From Stigonema ocellatum SAG 48.90 = DSM 106950 (GTDB lineage: Bacteria > Cyanobacteriota > Cyanobacteriia > Cyanobacteriales > Nostocaceae): a stretch of 64,000 nt of DNA. A program made the position numbers and the translations under genes. The notes beneath the pieces are model-generated. The model ran no database searches. It was not told where the DNA came from and saw nothing but the letters and a program-made list of their open reading frames with translations. The stretch spans positions 1 through 64,000 of the forward strand of contig JADQBA010000002.1 of NCBI GenBank assembly GCA_016903675.1. Direction: 5' to 3'. The first letter of the stretch is position 1. Every line of letters starts with the position of its first letter. Below, piece after piece: positions 7,591 through 16,627 of this stretch.

Positions 7591-9075
7591 TTAATGCTGA
7601 GGTTTATCTCGTAAGAAAAAACCAAACAGTAGGGATAAAGAGATAGTAAGATTAAGCAAAACTCCCACTGAGAGAGATAAATTAGACTCTTGATAAATCA
7701 GACCAAATAAAACCGTATTTCCTAATACAACTTCTATTGAATTCATTTTTTGAGAATTCAATTTTTTATCAAGAAAAGCTAAGAATAATCCTACCAGTGA
7801 CATTCCTATTAAGACACCTGAAGTCCCAAAGTTAACATACATTTCAACAATCCATGGAAGGTTAAAAGAAGTAATAATATCAAACCTATCCAGATAACGG
7901 TAGCGACGTCCAAATCGATTACCTACTATCTCTATAGGCTTATCAGGCCACAAAGCACGAGGAATGAAACTTGTGAATAAGGGTAAGTAGGTTTCCCCTC
8001 CCCAGTATGGGACTATTGTTGGTGTCTTCCTCATCACATCTGAAAAGACAACTATATGCGCTGAGCGTCCTACAAGAGCTGAGTCATTTTTATGATTCTG
8101 AGCTTGTGAGCTATTTAAACCTCGCTGATAGTAATTGATTGTCATGTCTATAAAGATAGCGGATTTCTCTATACTACTAGCGTGAGAAAACTTTTGATTC
8201 CAAGTTAGTTTCCGAAACTCAGCTTTGACTGGAGCAAAAATCAAATAAAATATCACTGTGATGGTTATAAAAATTACTGGAATACGTTTACGTTCATACC
8301 AGACAAGAATTGTCATGAATAGAAATAAGACCATTAATTCAGCTAAAAGCCCACTAGAAAGACGTTTAGCTATTTCAAGTGGGACACATACACCTAATAG
8401 TATCCAAAATTGAAAAGTAGGTAGCTGACCACGTGAAAAGATAATATAAAACATTCCATAAGTTACATATCCAACTGGCTCTAGTAACTGACCTAAAGAA
8501 GGAATTTCTTTAACAAAAGGAATGTACAGAAAGGCAAGATGGGACGCCAGCAATAGCCATAGTAGGCTTAGAAGTTTACTTCTAGAATATGATTCAGGTA
8601 GCTGAATGGGAGTAAGCTTCTGCCATAAAGAAGATTTAGAAACATAGAAAGCAATGTTCATCCCAAGTATTCCTAGCAAAACAAGGGTTAAGGCTTGCTC
8701 ACTAATATCTACTGGCAAGCGACCTGAACCTTTCAGATCCTTACTAAATATAGGTAACCCAAAGCTAGTCGCATAAAAAATCCCTACTAGCGGGAAAAAA
8801 GGTATCGGTGGTCGTTTACGGTCTGATAAATACTGTAGACTGGGCAAAAAACCCAGCCAGGTTATACCCAATGCGAGAAGCGCTTTGTTAATTGAGAGTG
8901 ATTCTGGACGTTTATCCAACAGGTAAAAACTACCTACAACCAGAATAAATATGAGGAATAACCACAGTTTCCTAAAGTAACGTTCCTGCTTTATTTGGGT
9001 TTGAATGATAGCAATTTCATAATGATTTTGTAGTTGATTGCAGTCAGCCTCACTCTCGCTATTGTAATTATACAT
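7591..9075 (-). CDS. Wzy-like O-antigen/EPS polymerase
   Basis: A 494-residue polytopic membrane protein with about ten to twelve hydrophobic segments (for example LWLFLIFILVVGSFYLL near residue 40 and LMVLFLFMTILVWY near 245). A large periplasmic loop in the second half contains FTSFIPRALWPDKPIEIVGNR. The LWPxKP block in such a loop is typical of O-antigen polysaccharide polymerases and oligosaccharide repeat-unit polymerases. It would join undecaprenyl-linked repeat units on the periplasmic side, which makes this locus a Wzx/Wzy-type pathway. Sequence identity within the family is low, so the call rests on topology and this block. It lies 13 bp from the next upstream glycosyltransferase gene. 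Confidence 0.8.
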   Translation of the reverse strand: MYNYNSESEADCNQLQNHYEIAIIQTQIKQERYFRKLWLFLIFILVVGSFYLLDKRPESLSINKALLALGITWLGFLPSLQYLSDRKRPPIPFFPLVGIFYATSFGLPIFSKDLKGSGRLPVDISEQALTLVLLGILGMNIAFYVSKSSLWQKLTPIQLPESYSRSKLLSLLWLLLASHLAFLYIPFVKEIPSLGQLLEPVGYVTYGMFYIIFSRGQLPTFQFWILLGVCVPLEIAKRLSSGLLAELMVLFLFMTILVWYERKRIPVIFITITVIFYLIFAPVKAEFRKLTWNQKFSHASSIEKSAIFIDMTINYYQRGLNSSQAQNHKNDSALVGRSAHIVVFSDVMRKTPTIVPYWGGETYLPLFTSFIPRALWPDKPIEIVGNRFGRRYRYLDRFDIITSFNLPWIVEMYVNFGTSGVLIGMSLVGLFLAFLDKKLNSQKMNSIEVVLGNTVLFGLIYQESNLSLSVGVLLNLTISLSLLFGFFLRDKPQH

Positions 9076-9088
9076 AATGTTTACTTAC

Positions 9089-10276
9089 CTAATGCTTTGC
9101 GGCTTCACTACAATTTACTAGGTCTTGAATTTTCGAGAGCAAGGGAAAAAAAGCAGACTCATAATTATACTTTTCTTCAAAAGCGTGTCGGGCTGCTAAG
9201 CACATTGCTTGGTATTTTCCAAAGTCCTTTAGGATATCTTGAATAGCAGATGCAATGGAGTGAGGATCATCAGGATCTGCAAAACGAATCCAAGTTTCAC
9301 TTTTCAGATGTTCTCGATAGTTTGGAAAGTCGCTGACAATAATAGGTAATCCACAGGCAGCATACTCATATATTTTATTGGATGCTGTCCCCATGGTTTG
9401 ATGATTTAGATTATTTTTTTTATATAAACATACCCCTAAAGCAGCCATCCAAGTATGTGAAAAAAGCTCTTTATAGGGCACTGAAATACAATATTCAACA
9501 CGCTCGAACATGTTTTTTTGTACAACAAAATTTCTCATTATATGATGTTCTTGTTCTGAAATCAGTCCAATAAGTTTAAGTTTTATGGATTTATCTAAAA
9601 AAATGAGAGAATCAATTAACTCCAACATAGAAGTATGTACAGAAATTCTACCCTGTAGCAATACCTGAGGTTTTTTGAAGCGTTCCAATATAAGATTTGG
9701 AAATTCTTGGTGTGTCTCAAAAAAAGATTTTCTGGGAAAATTGGGTACTATCATTAGTAGCCCATTAAACTTCGTTAGCTTTTGAAAAAGCAAAGCCCTT
9801 TCTTGAGAAGGAAAGACAACAACATTAGCTTTATGCACCCACTTTCGTTCTCCTCTGAAAACCCATCCTGATAAAGAAGAAAGAGGAAATAACTGAGTGT
9901 TCAGGTCATGGTTATGGTAAATCAGCGGAATTACCTTGTGCTGCATTAGCTGACAAAGGTACGCAGCCATATACCCAAAAGCATCATAGGCATAAATTAA
10001 AGATACATCTTTTAGAAGGCGACGTGCTTGAGCTACAAAGTTGATATATTCCCAAAGCTTCGTCGTGGCAGGAAGTTGCTCTCGCTCTTTTACTGAAGAG
10101 TATTGACCCAAACGATGAACTCTAACATTAGAAGTATATTCCCAATTAGCAGGGTCTTGGTTACGACCAATCAAAACCACATCAAAATGTTCTGATAATA
10201 AATGAACAGCATTGATTGTTGGCGGATAGTGATCGGGATTTGCGTAGATAAGCAGTCCGATGCTTTTCTTAGCCAT
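9089..10276 (-). CDS. Glycosyltransferase, GT4-like
   Basis: A 395-residue GT-B-like protein. The C-terminal domain shows VLLQGRISVHTSMLELIDSL and TASNKIYEYAACGLPIIVSD, where the SNKxYEYxAxGxP block takes the place of the classical E-x7-E motif, as in several polysaccharide glycosyltransferases. The N-terminus begins KKSIGLLIYANPDHYPPTI. It is probably cytoplasmic and acts on a lipid-linked intermediate. The stop of the upstream gene is 2 bp away, so translation is likely coupled. Weaker family likeness than its neighbours, hence slightly lower confidence. Confidence 0.85.
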   Translation of the reverse strand: MAKKSIGLLIYANPDHYPPTINAVHLLSEHFDVVLIGRNQDPANWEYTSNVRVHRLGQYSSVKEREQLPATTKLWEYINFVAQARRLLKDVSLIYAYDAFGYMAAYLCQLMQHKVIPLIYHNHDLNTQLFPLSSLSGWVFRGERKWVHKANVVVFPSQERALLFQKLTKFNGLLMIVPNFPRKSFFETHQEFPNLILERFKKPQVLLQGRISVHTSMLELIDSLIFLDKSIKLKLIGLISEQEHHIMRNFVVQKNMFERVEYCISVPYKELFSHTWMAALGVCLYKKNNLNHQTMGTASNKIYEYAACGLPIIVSDFPNYREHLKSETWIRFADPDDPHSIASAIQDILKDFGKYQAMCLAARHAFEEKYNYESAFFPLLSKIQDLVNCSEAAKH

Positions 10277-10278
10277 TT

Positions 10279-11430
10279 TTATACCTTTAATATCTTTAAG
10301 TAGGCACTGATTATCTTCTCCCCATAGTCATCCCAAGAGAGAGACTTACGCGCTTGCTCTAAAGCATTTCTTCCCATTTCATCTCGCTGTTCTGGATTTT
10401 CATAGAAAAATAAAATTTTCTCTTTGAGAGCTTCCACATCTCGAATTGGGACACAAAAACCATCAATGCCATTTCGCACAATATCTTCACCACCTGTATT
10501 GGTGGTATGAATTACAGGTAAACCACAAGCCATTGCTTGAGGTATTACCATTCCGAAACCATCTTCAATTGAGGCTAAGCAAAATACCGAACACTGAGAG
10601 TAAAACAAACGCAGTTGACTTTGAGGATGTGTGCCTTTGAGAAGGATGCGTTCGCTCTGATATTTGGCTAAAAAAGGCTCTATTTCTGAAGCAATTGAAC
10701 CTACAAGCCATAGCTCAGATTCCGGGAGATTTAACTCATGGAAAGCTTGTAATAAATACTGCACCCCTTTACGTAGTGTGATACCACCGCAATGAATCAC
10801 CCGAAAAATATTATCTTCCTTTGGAACTGGATAAAACTCTGCTAGAGAAGCTCCATATGGAACATGAATTAGTTTACTTTCCGGTATTCCCTGCTCTAAA
10901 AAAGTACGCTTTACAAATAAGCTAGGAATAGCAATTCCATCAGCATCAGCATAGGATTTTATTTCTCTCTCATATATTCCAGGATGAGTTTCAGTAAATT
11001 TTAACCCCCATCTATCATATTCCTCTTGAAGGATTATCGTTTGGTGATGCATATGGCTACTACCGCGCTCAACTACTGTTTTAGCACCCAGTTCTTTAGC
11101 CCGATGTAGAGACCAAAAGTTAAATCCTGACCAACCAACAAACAAGTCAAACCCAGGTGATAAACTATTTGTTACCGAGCGATCAAATTGCTCTGAAAAC
11201 CATAGCTGTAAATCGCGATCGCCCCTGAGCCAGCCTGGTAATCGTTGCCAACTACGGCATAGAACTTCCAACTGCCATATAGAATGAATAAACGTCCTAT
11301 CAATGCCATATTTACTAATGGCAAAAGTAGGATAAGTAGAGATTAACTTGTGTAAACAACCTTTTTTTTGTAATTGCTGGGCTAAGTAAAAGGCATGAAA
11401 ACGCCCCCAGACTGACACAGAAACCTTCAT
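10279..11430 (-). CDS. Glycosyltransferase family 4
   Basis: A GT-B enzyme of 383 residues from the ATG at 11430 (MKVSVSVWGRFHAFYLA). An upstream in-frame start at 11472 would add 14 residues overlapping the previous gene and lacks family likeness, so I chose 11430. VIHCGGITLRKGVQYLLQAF and SIEDGFGMVIPQAMACGLPVI mark the donor domain. The second acidic residue of the E-x7-E motif is a glutamine (PQAMACG), a variant also found in other GT4 members. It sits 8 bp from the stop of the upstream CgeB-like gene. Sugar specificity is unknown. Confidence 0.9.
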   Translation of the reverse strand: MKVSVSVWGRFHAFYLAQQLQKKGCLHKLISTYPTFAISKYGIDRTFIHSIWQLEVLCRSWQRLPGWLRGDRDLQLWFSEQFDRSVTNSLSPGFDLFVGWSGFNFWSLHRAKELGAKTVVERGSSHMHHQTIILQEEYDRWGLKFTETHPGIYEREIKSYADADGIAIPSLFVKRTFLEQGIPESKLIHVPYGASLAEFYPVPKEDNIFRVIHCGGITLRKGVQYLLQAFHELNLPESELWLVGSIASEIEPFLAKYQSERILLKGTHPQSQLRLFYSQCSVFCLASIEDGFGMVIPQAMACGLPVIHTTNTGGEDIVRNGIDGFCVPIRDVEALKEKILFFYENPEQRDEMGRNALEQARKSLSWDDYGEKIISAYLKILKV

Positions 11431-11437
11431 TGGTGTA

Positions 11438-12499
11438 CTATGCCTCCTGACGATGCAATACCTGAACGTCACTGCTTTGGGAAACTCTCAGTTGTCGATG
11501 AAAGTTAGCAATTTCTTGAACCCTATCAGCAATCTGGTTTTCTAAAGCTTTTTTATAACCAGCCTCAGCTATAGATTCAATTAAAGTCGGATTTTGTAAT
11601 AGGTACTCTACTTTTTGTCTTAACTCATCGGGACTAGAAAAATAGACAGCTTCTTTATCTTCTGCAAATAGAGTTAGTAATTCTCTACTGCGCTCACTTA
11701 GCATCAGTGTTCCTGTCGCAGGAATCTCATACGTTCTAATATTGTGCCCCGTTTCATTCTGAGGACGCAGAATATTGAGACCCATTTTCGCAGAGCCTAA
11801 AACTTCAGGAATTTCTCTATAGCTGCACATTCCCTGGCATAAACCTTTCAAGGAGGGTTCTTTAACGCGAGTATTCCAGTAATTAGACCCCCAAAGTCCT
11901 AAACGATAATCAGAAATCGCCTTCAAATACTGCTCTCTCTTACGGCTACTATCCCAGTTCCCAATAAACGCCACATCATAAACCGGGTTAGTCTGCCTTT
12001 TGGCAAAATGATATTCAACATCGCTACAAAATGGATGAAAGATAGCTTTTTTTACACCCTTTTCTGTTAAGCGCTCAACGAGTTCTCGGCTCCAGATGAA
12101 AGCTGTATCCCACAATGGGAATCCTCGCTGTACCCAGGAATTACTATGGGTATGATGTGCATCTACAGGATTATCTGTAAAAAAGACAAAGGCTAGACCA
12201 TATTGCTTAATAACGTGGATGCTGTCAGGATGAAGCAAAAGAGGTGAAATAACCAAAGTCAAATCAGGCTGAAACTGATTTGCCGTTTCAACTAATTTCT
12301 GATTTGCTGACCTTGCTAGCAGTTGCCATCCTAGTCGCCAAGCTACCTTATCCCACAATGGGATAGAAGATAAACTGGGTTTGGCTTCTTTCCAGGTGAA
12401 ATGTTGCACTTCATAGCCAAAAGCAGAAAATCCTCGCCCATAAACTTCCTCAGTAGACCCTAATTCTCGGTTATCTCCCACAATCAAGATTTTTTTCAT
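11438..12499 (-). CDS. CgeB-like glycosyltransferase
   Basis: A 353-residue protein of the CgeB (spore maturation protein-like) glycosyltransferase group. It starts MKKILIVGDNRELGSTEEVY. It has FVFFTDNPVDAHHTH near residue 120, YDVAFIGNWDSSRKREQYL near 180, and GLNILRPQNETGHNIRTYEIPATGT near 250, all characteristic of this family. The ETxHNxRxxEIxAxG segment corresponds to the donor-binding region. It is expected to act in the cytoplasm on a lipid-linked sugar. It abuts the next upstream gene with no gap (12499/12500). The family is biochemically little known, so the substrate is open. Confidence 0.88.
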   Translation of the reverse strand: MKKILIVGDNRELGSTEEVYGRGFSAFGYEVQHFTWKEAKPSLSSIPLWDKVAWRLGWQLLARSANQKLVETANQFQPDLTLVISPLLLHPDSIHVIKQYGLAFVFFTDNPVDAHHTHSNSWVQRGFPLWDTAFIWSRELVERLTEKGVKKAIFHPFCSDVEYHFAKRQTNPVYDVAFIGNWDSSRKREQYLKAISDYRLGLWGSNYWNTRVKEPSLKGLCQGMCSYREIPEVLGSAKMGLNILRPQNETGHNIRTYEIPATGTLMLSERSRELLTLFAEDKEAVYFSSPDELRQKVEYLLQNPTLIESIAEAGYKKALENQIADRVQEIANFHRQLRVSQSSDVQVLHRQEA

Positions 12500-13690
12500 T
12501 TAAGCCACTCTCGCCTTCAAAGAATTTAAGGATTGTTTGAGTCCCAGCAAATCTTCCTCATAGCTCCACTTTTGAATATGTTGAAAGCTAAGATCTCCTG
12601 CTGAATCATGGTGCGCGATCGCCCACCCCATAACCTCTGCCAAAGCTGCAATATCTCCCACAGCAAAAATCCGTCCATTTTGCCCCTCTTTCACCAAGTC
12701 AGGCGCACACCCTACCTGATCGCTGACAACTACTGCTTTTCCTGCATTCATCACTTCGTTGATTGCCAAACCCCAAGGTTCAAAACTAGACGGTAGAACA
12801 AATACGTCACACAAATCATAGAATGCAGGCATTTCCGACTGATTACGAAAACCCAGAAAACGAATAGACTGCCAGTTTGTTTCCTTGGCTTGAGCTTCTA
12901 GGGTTGGGCGCAAAACTCCATCTCCCACAAACAACAGGTAAGGCTCCGGTTCTTGCACCCCATCAGATGAAAGCAACCGATAGGCTGACAGCAAATCTTG
13001 GGGACGCTTCACGTCAATAAGTTTAGCTGCATAAAGAATAATCGGTCTACCAGGATCTAAGTTGAGCGATCGCCGCAGTTCCTCACGATGAGGACGAGCT
13101 AGCATTGCTAACTTCCGGAAATATTCATTATCAACAGTATAGGGCACAAAAAAAAGACGATCGTTCTCAATCCCATAGTTTCTGTAAAATTGACGGTTGA
13201 GAGATCCAACGTAGAGAAAGCCACTAATTTTCTGAAAAAGCCAGTTTAGAAAAACTTTTTTCACCCTTTTTTTTAAAGGATGGCTTGCTTTTTCTAAGCC
13301 GTTAGATTCTCCCCTAAGCAAAACTGGAATGCCCAATTGATTTGCTGCTAGCACTGCTTGTATGCTGCAAAACCAAGACCATCCATGTACCCAAACTGCA
13401 TCGAATTTTCCTTGTTGTAACTGTCGGGAAATATCTTTGGCGATCGCTTGTAGTAACCGACTTTGCCATTGCTTACTACCCCAACAGTCTAAAAAGTGAT
13501 AATCATAACCTTCTGTCAAAGGCTGATCCCACTCAATGACTCGTCCAAAACCCTGATCCTTATAAGCCTTTAAAGAAAAATCACTGTAGAAAAAAACTTT
13601 CAGTTCAATTTCTGGATCTCCTGCGATAAGTCGCAACAAAGGAGCCTGATACTGAATGGGATGAGACACAAAGTAAGCTAAACGTAACAT
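12500..13690 (-). CDS. Glycosyltransferase family 4
   Basis: A 396-residue GT-B enzyme. It begins MLRLAYFVSHPIQYQAPLLR, a start typical for a subgroup of cyanobacterial and proteobacterial GT4 enzymes. The donor domain has IILYAAKLIDVKRPQDLLSA, and PSSFEPWGLAINEVMNAGKAVV with the E-x7-E motif. It probably adds a hexose or deoxyhexose to the growing unit. It directly precedes the CgeB-like gene and seems to open a tight run of four glycosyltransferase genes (12500 down to 9089). A gap of about 100 bp upstream leaves room for a promoter. Confidence 0.92.
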   Translation of the reverse strand: MLRLAYFVSHPIQYQAPLLRLIAGDPEIELKVFFYSDFSLKAYKDQGFGRVIEWDQPLTEGYDYHFLDCWGSKQWQSRLLQAIAKDISRQLQQGKFDAVWVHGWSWFCSIQAVLAANQLGIPVLLRGESNGLEKASHPLKKRVKKVFLNWLFQKISGFLYVGSLNRQFYRNYGIENDRLFFVPYTVDNEYFRKLAMLARPHREELRRSLNLDPGRPIILYAAKLIDVKRPQDLLSAYRLLSSDGVQEPEPYLLFVGDGVLRPTLEAQAKETNWQSIRFLGFRNQSEMPAFYDLCDVFVLPSSFEPWGLAINEVMNAGKAVVVSDQVGCAPDLVKEGQNGRIFAVGDIAALAEVMGWAIAHHDSAGDLSFQHIQKWSYEEDLLGLKQSLNSLKARVA

Positions 13691-13792
13691 GAGTAGTGTT
13701 TAAATTTCAAAATATTTACTGTCATATTCCAAAAATGGATATCTTGCAGATATTGCTTTATTTCATTCGGAGAGACTGACAAATAAAACCTA

Positions 13793-14812
13793 CTATTTCC
13801 CAAGAATATTCATCAAATTTAAAATTTCAACTACACGACTTTCCCAAGTCAAATTCTTGATTAAGATTTCTCTATTCTTCAAGGCACATTCTAAATAATA
13901 GAAACGATTTTCCCATAACTCTTCCAAGATTAAATTCAAATGCTCTTTACTGCTTTCATAGTCAATCGGTATGACTAAATCTGAACCAAATATATTTTTA
14001 AACTCAGGATCTTGGGGAGGTTGACCTAGAATAACTGTGCCACTTGCCGCTGCTTCAAACCATCTACAAGTAATAGGACTAAATGTCCGAACCCTTTTTG
14101 GATGAGTTAATTCTACTGGCCAGGAGAAGGTAAAAAAACTGTGGACAAGATGCCATGCATATTGGTTGTAATTTTCGCGGGAATCAATTTGGGATTGTAT
14201 AGCAGTGGTAGTTGTGTAGTCATAATACTTCCCTGTTTGGGAACAATATTCTTTTACACCGTCATGAACATTTTGGAGTCGGCGACCATAGGAAGAAAAA
14301 CTAATTAATTTTTCTTCCTTGGCAACTGGTTTAAATCGCTCAAGCTTCACACCTTGAGCCACAGCATACCACTTTCTTTGCGTCTGCTCCTCTAAAAAAG
14401 AAACTGCTCCATGAAAGGAAGTGATAGCAATATCCCATTTTGCCGACTGTAAAACCCGACGAATTGAAGGTAGTTGACGCTCAAAAGTATCAAATATGTA
14501 AAGGACTTTAATCCCAACATTTCGATCCCAATTGTTGAATAAATCGAGAGGAAAGTCTTCTGGACCCATGAGTATAACCCAAAGCACGTCAGCTTTCAGG
14601 TCACACTCAACTTTTGGAATCAATTTGCGGAAGTTAGAGTATCGAGTTCCATGTGCAATGCGATCCTCAATAAATTTTGGCAATTTTCGCCTTGGCGTCA
14701 ATACTTTACATCCATCTGTGATGCAAACTATTTCATCTTCCAAATCTCTCAACATTCCATATGCAAAACCGTTGAGAACTGGATCTGTAAGTACAACATG
14801 TTTTAACATCAT
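13793..14812 (-). CDS. CgeB-like glycosyltransferase
   Basis: A protein of about 340 residues from the ATG pair at 14812/14809 (MMLKHVVLTDP). The longer frame to a TTG at 14866 adds 18 residues without family likeness. TCRWFEAAASGTVILGQPPQDPEF is the donor-binding segment of CgeB-like/group 1 glycosyltransferases, and KVLYIFDTFERQLPSIRRVL corresponds to their central domain. The last part, NLTWESRVVEILNLM, is the usual closing helix. It probably acts in the same pathway as its neighbours. The N-terminal domain is shorter than in the CgeB-like gene at 11438. Confidence 0.8.
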   Translation of the reverse strand: MMLKHVVLTDPVLNGFAYGMLRDLEDEIVCITDGCKVLTPRRKLPKFIEDRIAHGTRYSNFRKLIPKVECDLKADVLWVILMGPEDFPLDLFNNWDRNVGIKVLYIFDTFERQLPSIRRVLQSAKWDIAITSFHGAVSFLEEQTQRKWYAVAQGVKLERFKPVAKEEKLISFSSYGRRLQNVHDGVKEYCSQTGKYYDYTTTTAIQSQIDSRENYNQYAWHLVHSFFTFSWPVELTHPKRVRTFSPITCRWFEAAASGTVILGQPPQDPEFKNIFGSDLVIPIDYESSKEHLNLILEELWENRFYYLECALKNREILIKNLTWESRVVEILNLMNILGK

Positions 14813-14872
14813 TCTTGTTTGTGAAGCAGGACAGTTCTGGGTCAAAATGAGAAGTAGGCAAACCAAGTTGAA

Positions 14873-15922
14873 CTACAATCGTTGCTGCCAACTGCTGTAG
14901 ATTTCCTGGAAAATATCATCTAACGATCTGGTGAGGTTCCACTCTGGATAATGAGTCTGCATTTTGCTCAGGTCACTGATGTAGCAGATGTGATCCCCCT
15001 CTCGGTTTTTGTCCACATATTCGTACTCCATCTTAAAACCGCTGAGGGCTGTAATCCGCTCAAAAGCCTCTATAATTGAGCAACTATTCTGCCTACTACC
15101 ACCTAAGTTATACACTTCAGCGCAGCGAGGATTTTGCCAAAAAGCGTCGATGAACCTAGCTACATCAAAGGAATGGATGTTATCCCTTACTTGCTTACCC
15201 TTGTATCCATAGATACGGTAAAGTTTACGTTCTAGATTGCACTTAATTAGATAACTCAGAAATCCATGTAATTCAACACCACTATGATTGGGTCCTGTTA
15301 GACAACCACCACGCAGACAACAGGTTTTTATCCCAAAATAGCGCCCATACTCTTGTACTACGACATCAGCAGCGACTTTAGAAGCTCCGAAGAGGCTATG
15401 CTTACTTTGATCAATGGGGAAATCTTCAGAAATACCATTGTAGTAATACGGATCATCATAGTCCCAACGGGTTTCTAGCTCCTTCAAGGGGATAGTATTC
15501 GGTCTATCACCATAAACTTTATTGGTACTCATGTGAATAAACACTGCTTCCGGAACTTTTTGGCGAACAGCTTCTATAAGGTTGAGAGTACCAACAGCGT
15601 TAACATCAAAATCGTCGAATGGTCGAGATGCTGCAAGGTCGTGGCTAGGTTGGGCAGCAGTGTGAACTATCATGTGAGGACATAGAGTCTCTAAACAGTC
15701 CTGAATCCCTTGGCGATCGCGAATATCAAGTTCGTAATGCTGAAAATTCTGGTGTGTCTCTAAAAGACGTTTTTGGTTCCACCGGGTATCACCAGCAGAA
15801 CCAAAAAAGTCTGCTCGTTGATTGTTATCAATACCGTAAACTTCCCATCCTTCTTGACAGAAGTAGTTAACAACTTCTGAACCTATTAGACCAGAAGAGC
15901 CTGTCACAAGTAATTTATTCAT
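14873..15922 (-). CDS. NAD-dependent epimerase, CDP-paratose 2-epimerase-like
   Basis: A 349-residue extended short-chain dehydrogenase. The NAD-binding loop is TGSSGLIGSEVVNYF (residues 7-21) and the adenine-site acidic segment is YGIDNN. The MSTNKVYGDRP block carries the catalytic Ser/Thr. The usual YxxxK is here SLFGASKVAADV, with Phe in place of the catalytic Tyr position unless the Tyr lies in the preceding YYNG. The RGGCLTGPNHSGVELHGFL segment and overall length resemble CDP-paratose 2-epimerase (tyvelose synthesis). It would supply an unusual nucleotide sugar to the cluster. The exact substrate remains uncertain; other sugar-nucleotide epimerases are possible. Confidence 0.8.
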   Translation of the reverse strand: MNKLLVTGSSGLIGSEVVNYFCQEGWEVYGIDNNQRADFFGSAGDTRWNQKRLLETHQNFQHYELDIRDRQGIQDCLETLCPHMIVHTAAQPSHDLAASRPFDDFDVNAVGTLNLIEAVRQKVPEAVFIHMSTNKVYGDRPNTIPLKELETRWDYDDPYYYNGISEDFPIDQSKHSLFGASKVAADVVVQEYGRYFGIKTCCLRGGCLTGPNHSGVELHGFLSYLIKCNLERKLYRIYGYKGKQVRDNIHSFDVARFIDAFWQNPRCAEVYNLGGSRQNSCSIIEAFERITALSGFKMEYEYVDKNREGDHICYISDLSKMQTHYPEWNLTRSLDDIFQEIYSSWQQRL

Positions 15923-16627
15923 TGTTCGTGTAAGTATTCGTCGCCACCAGAATTGAAATGATAGTTCCTTCTATATAGCAGTCCGTGCAGGAGATCCGAA
16001 CACCTCTCCCAAGTCTCCCAAGTCCTCCAAGTCTTCCAAGTCGTCCCTCTTGAGAGGAAATCTGCGGAGGATTGCTATATACTGACCCTGATTAAATGAA
16101 GGAATTATAGTAGTATTCATCAACTACAATACAGCTCTTGATTCCGAGCGTTGCGGACTTCAGTTACACCTTCTCTGCTATTCGACCTCCCCCATCAGTC
16201 AACATAAAACAAAAGAGGGGAAGGTTACGTTGAAGGGACTGAGATCAGAAAGACCATCGAAGCCCATCTTCTAAACCAAAAATTTACTATTTAATTACTG
16301 CTTGATAGACAAAGATTTACTGCAACAATTGTTTTTTCTGCTTACCAAGCTTTTTCATATAATACAACATTATCCTGACAATATGTTAGTTTCTTCATCA
16401 AATCTTGATTATACACAACTGCTCAAATCAAATGAGATAAATCCTGGGAATTTTTGTCGTGTTTTTTTTACACACCAACACTTTCAGTGTCGTTATGCTA
16501 ACTAATTACTATTGGTGTCCAGATCTTTCGGATAAAATTTTATCCTGCCTAACCTCCTTGAAAAAGGGGGGAATTTAGCTCCCTTTTTTAGGAGGTTTGG
16601 GCGGATATCCCTCGGAATGAACATGAC
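15923..16627. other. Intergenic stretch with repeat element
   Basis: About 700 bases without a supported gene. It contains the 106-bp TATAGCA(A/G)TCC element (15974-16079). A run near 16550-16600 can pair (TCCTTGAAAAAGGGGGG against CTCCCTTTTTTAGGA) and may end the upstream WcaI-like transcript's neighbour. A 67-codon frame on the plus strand at 16302-16505 has no domain likeness. Confidence 0.4.
15974..16079. repeat. TATAGCA(A/G)TCC element, copy 1
   Basis: TATAGCAGTCC at 15974-15984 and GGATTGCTATA at 16069-16079 are inverted ends. Between them lies a 9-bp periodic pyrimidine-rich tract based on TCCCAAGTC. The same ends recur at 24194-24351, 30009-30265 and 43841-43944. Confidence 0.75.
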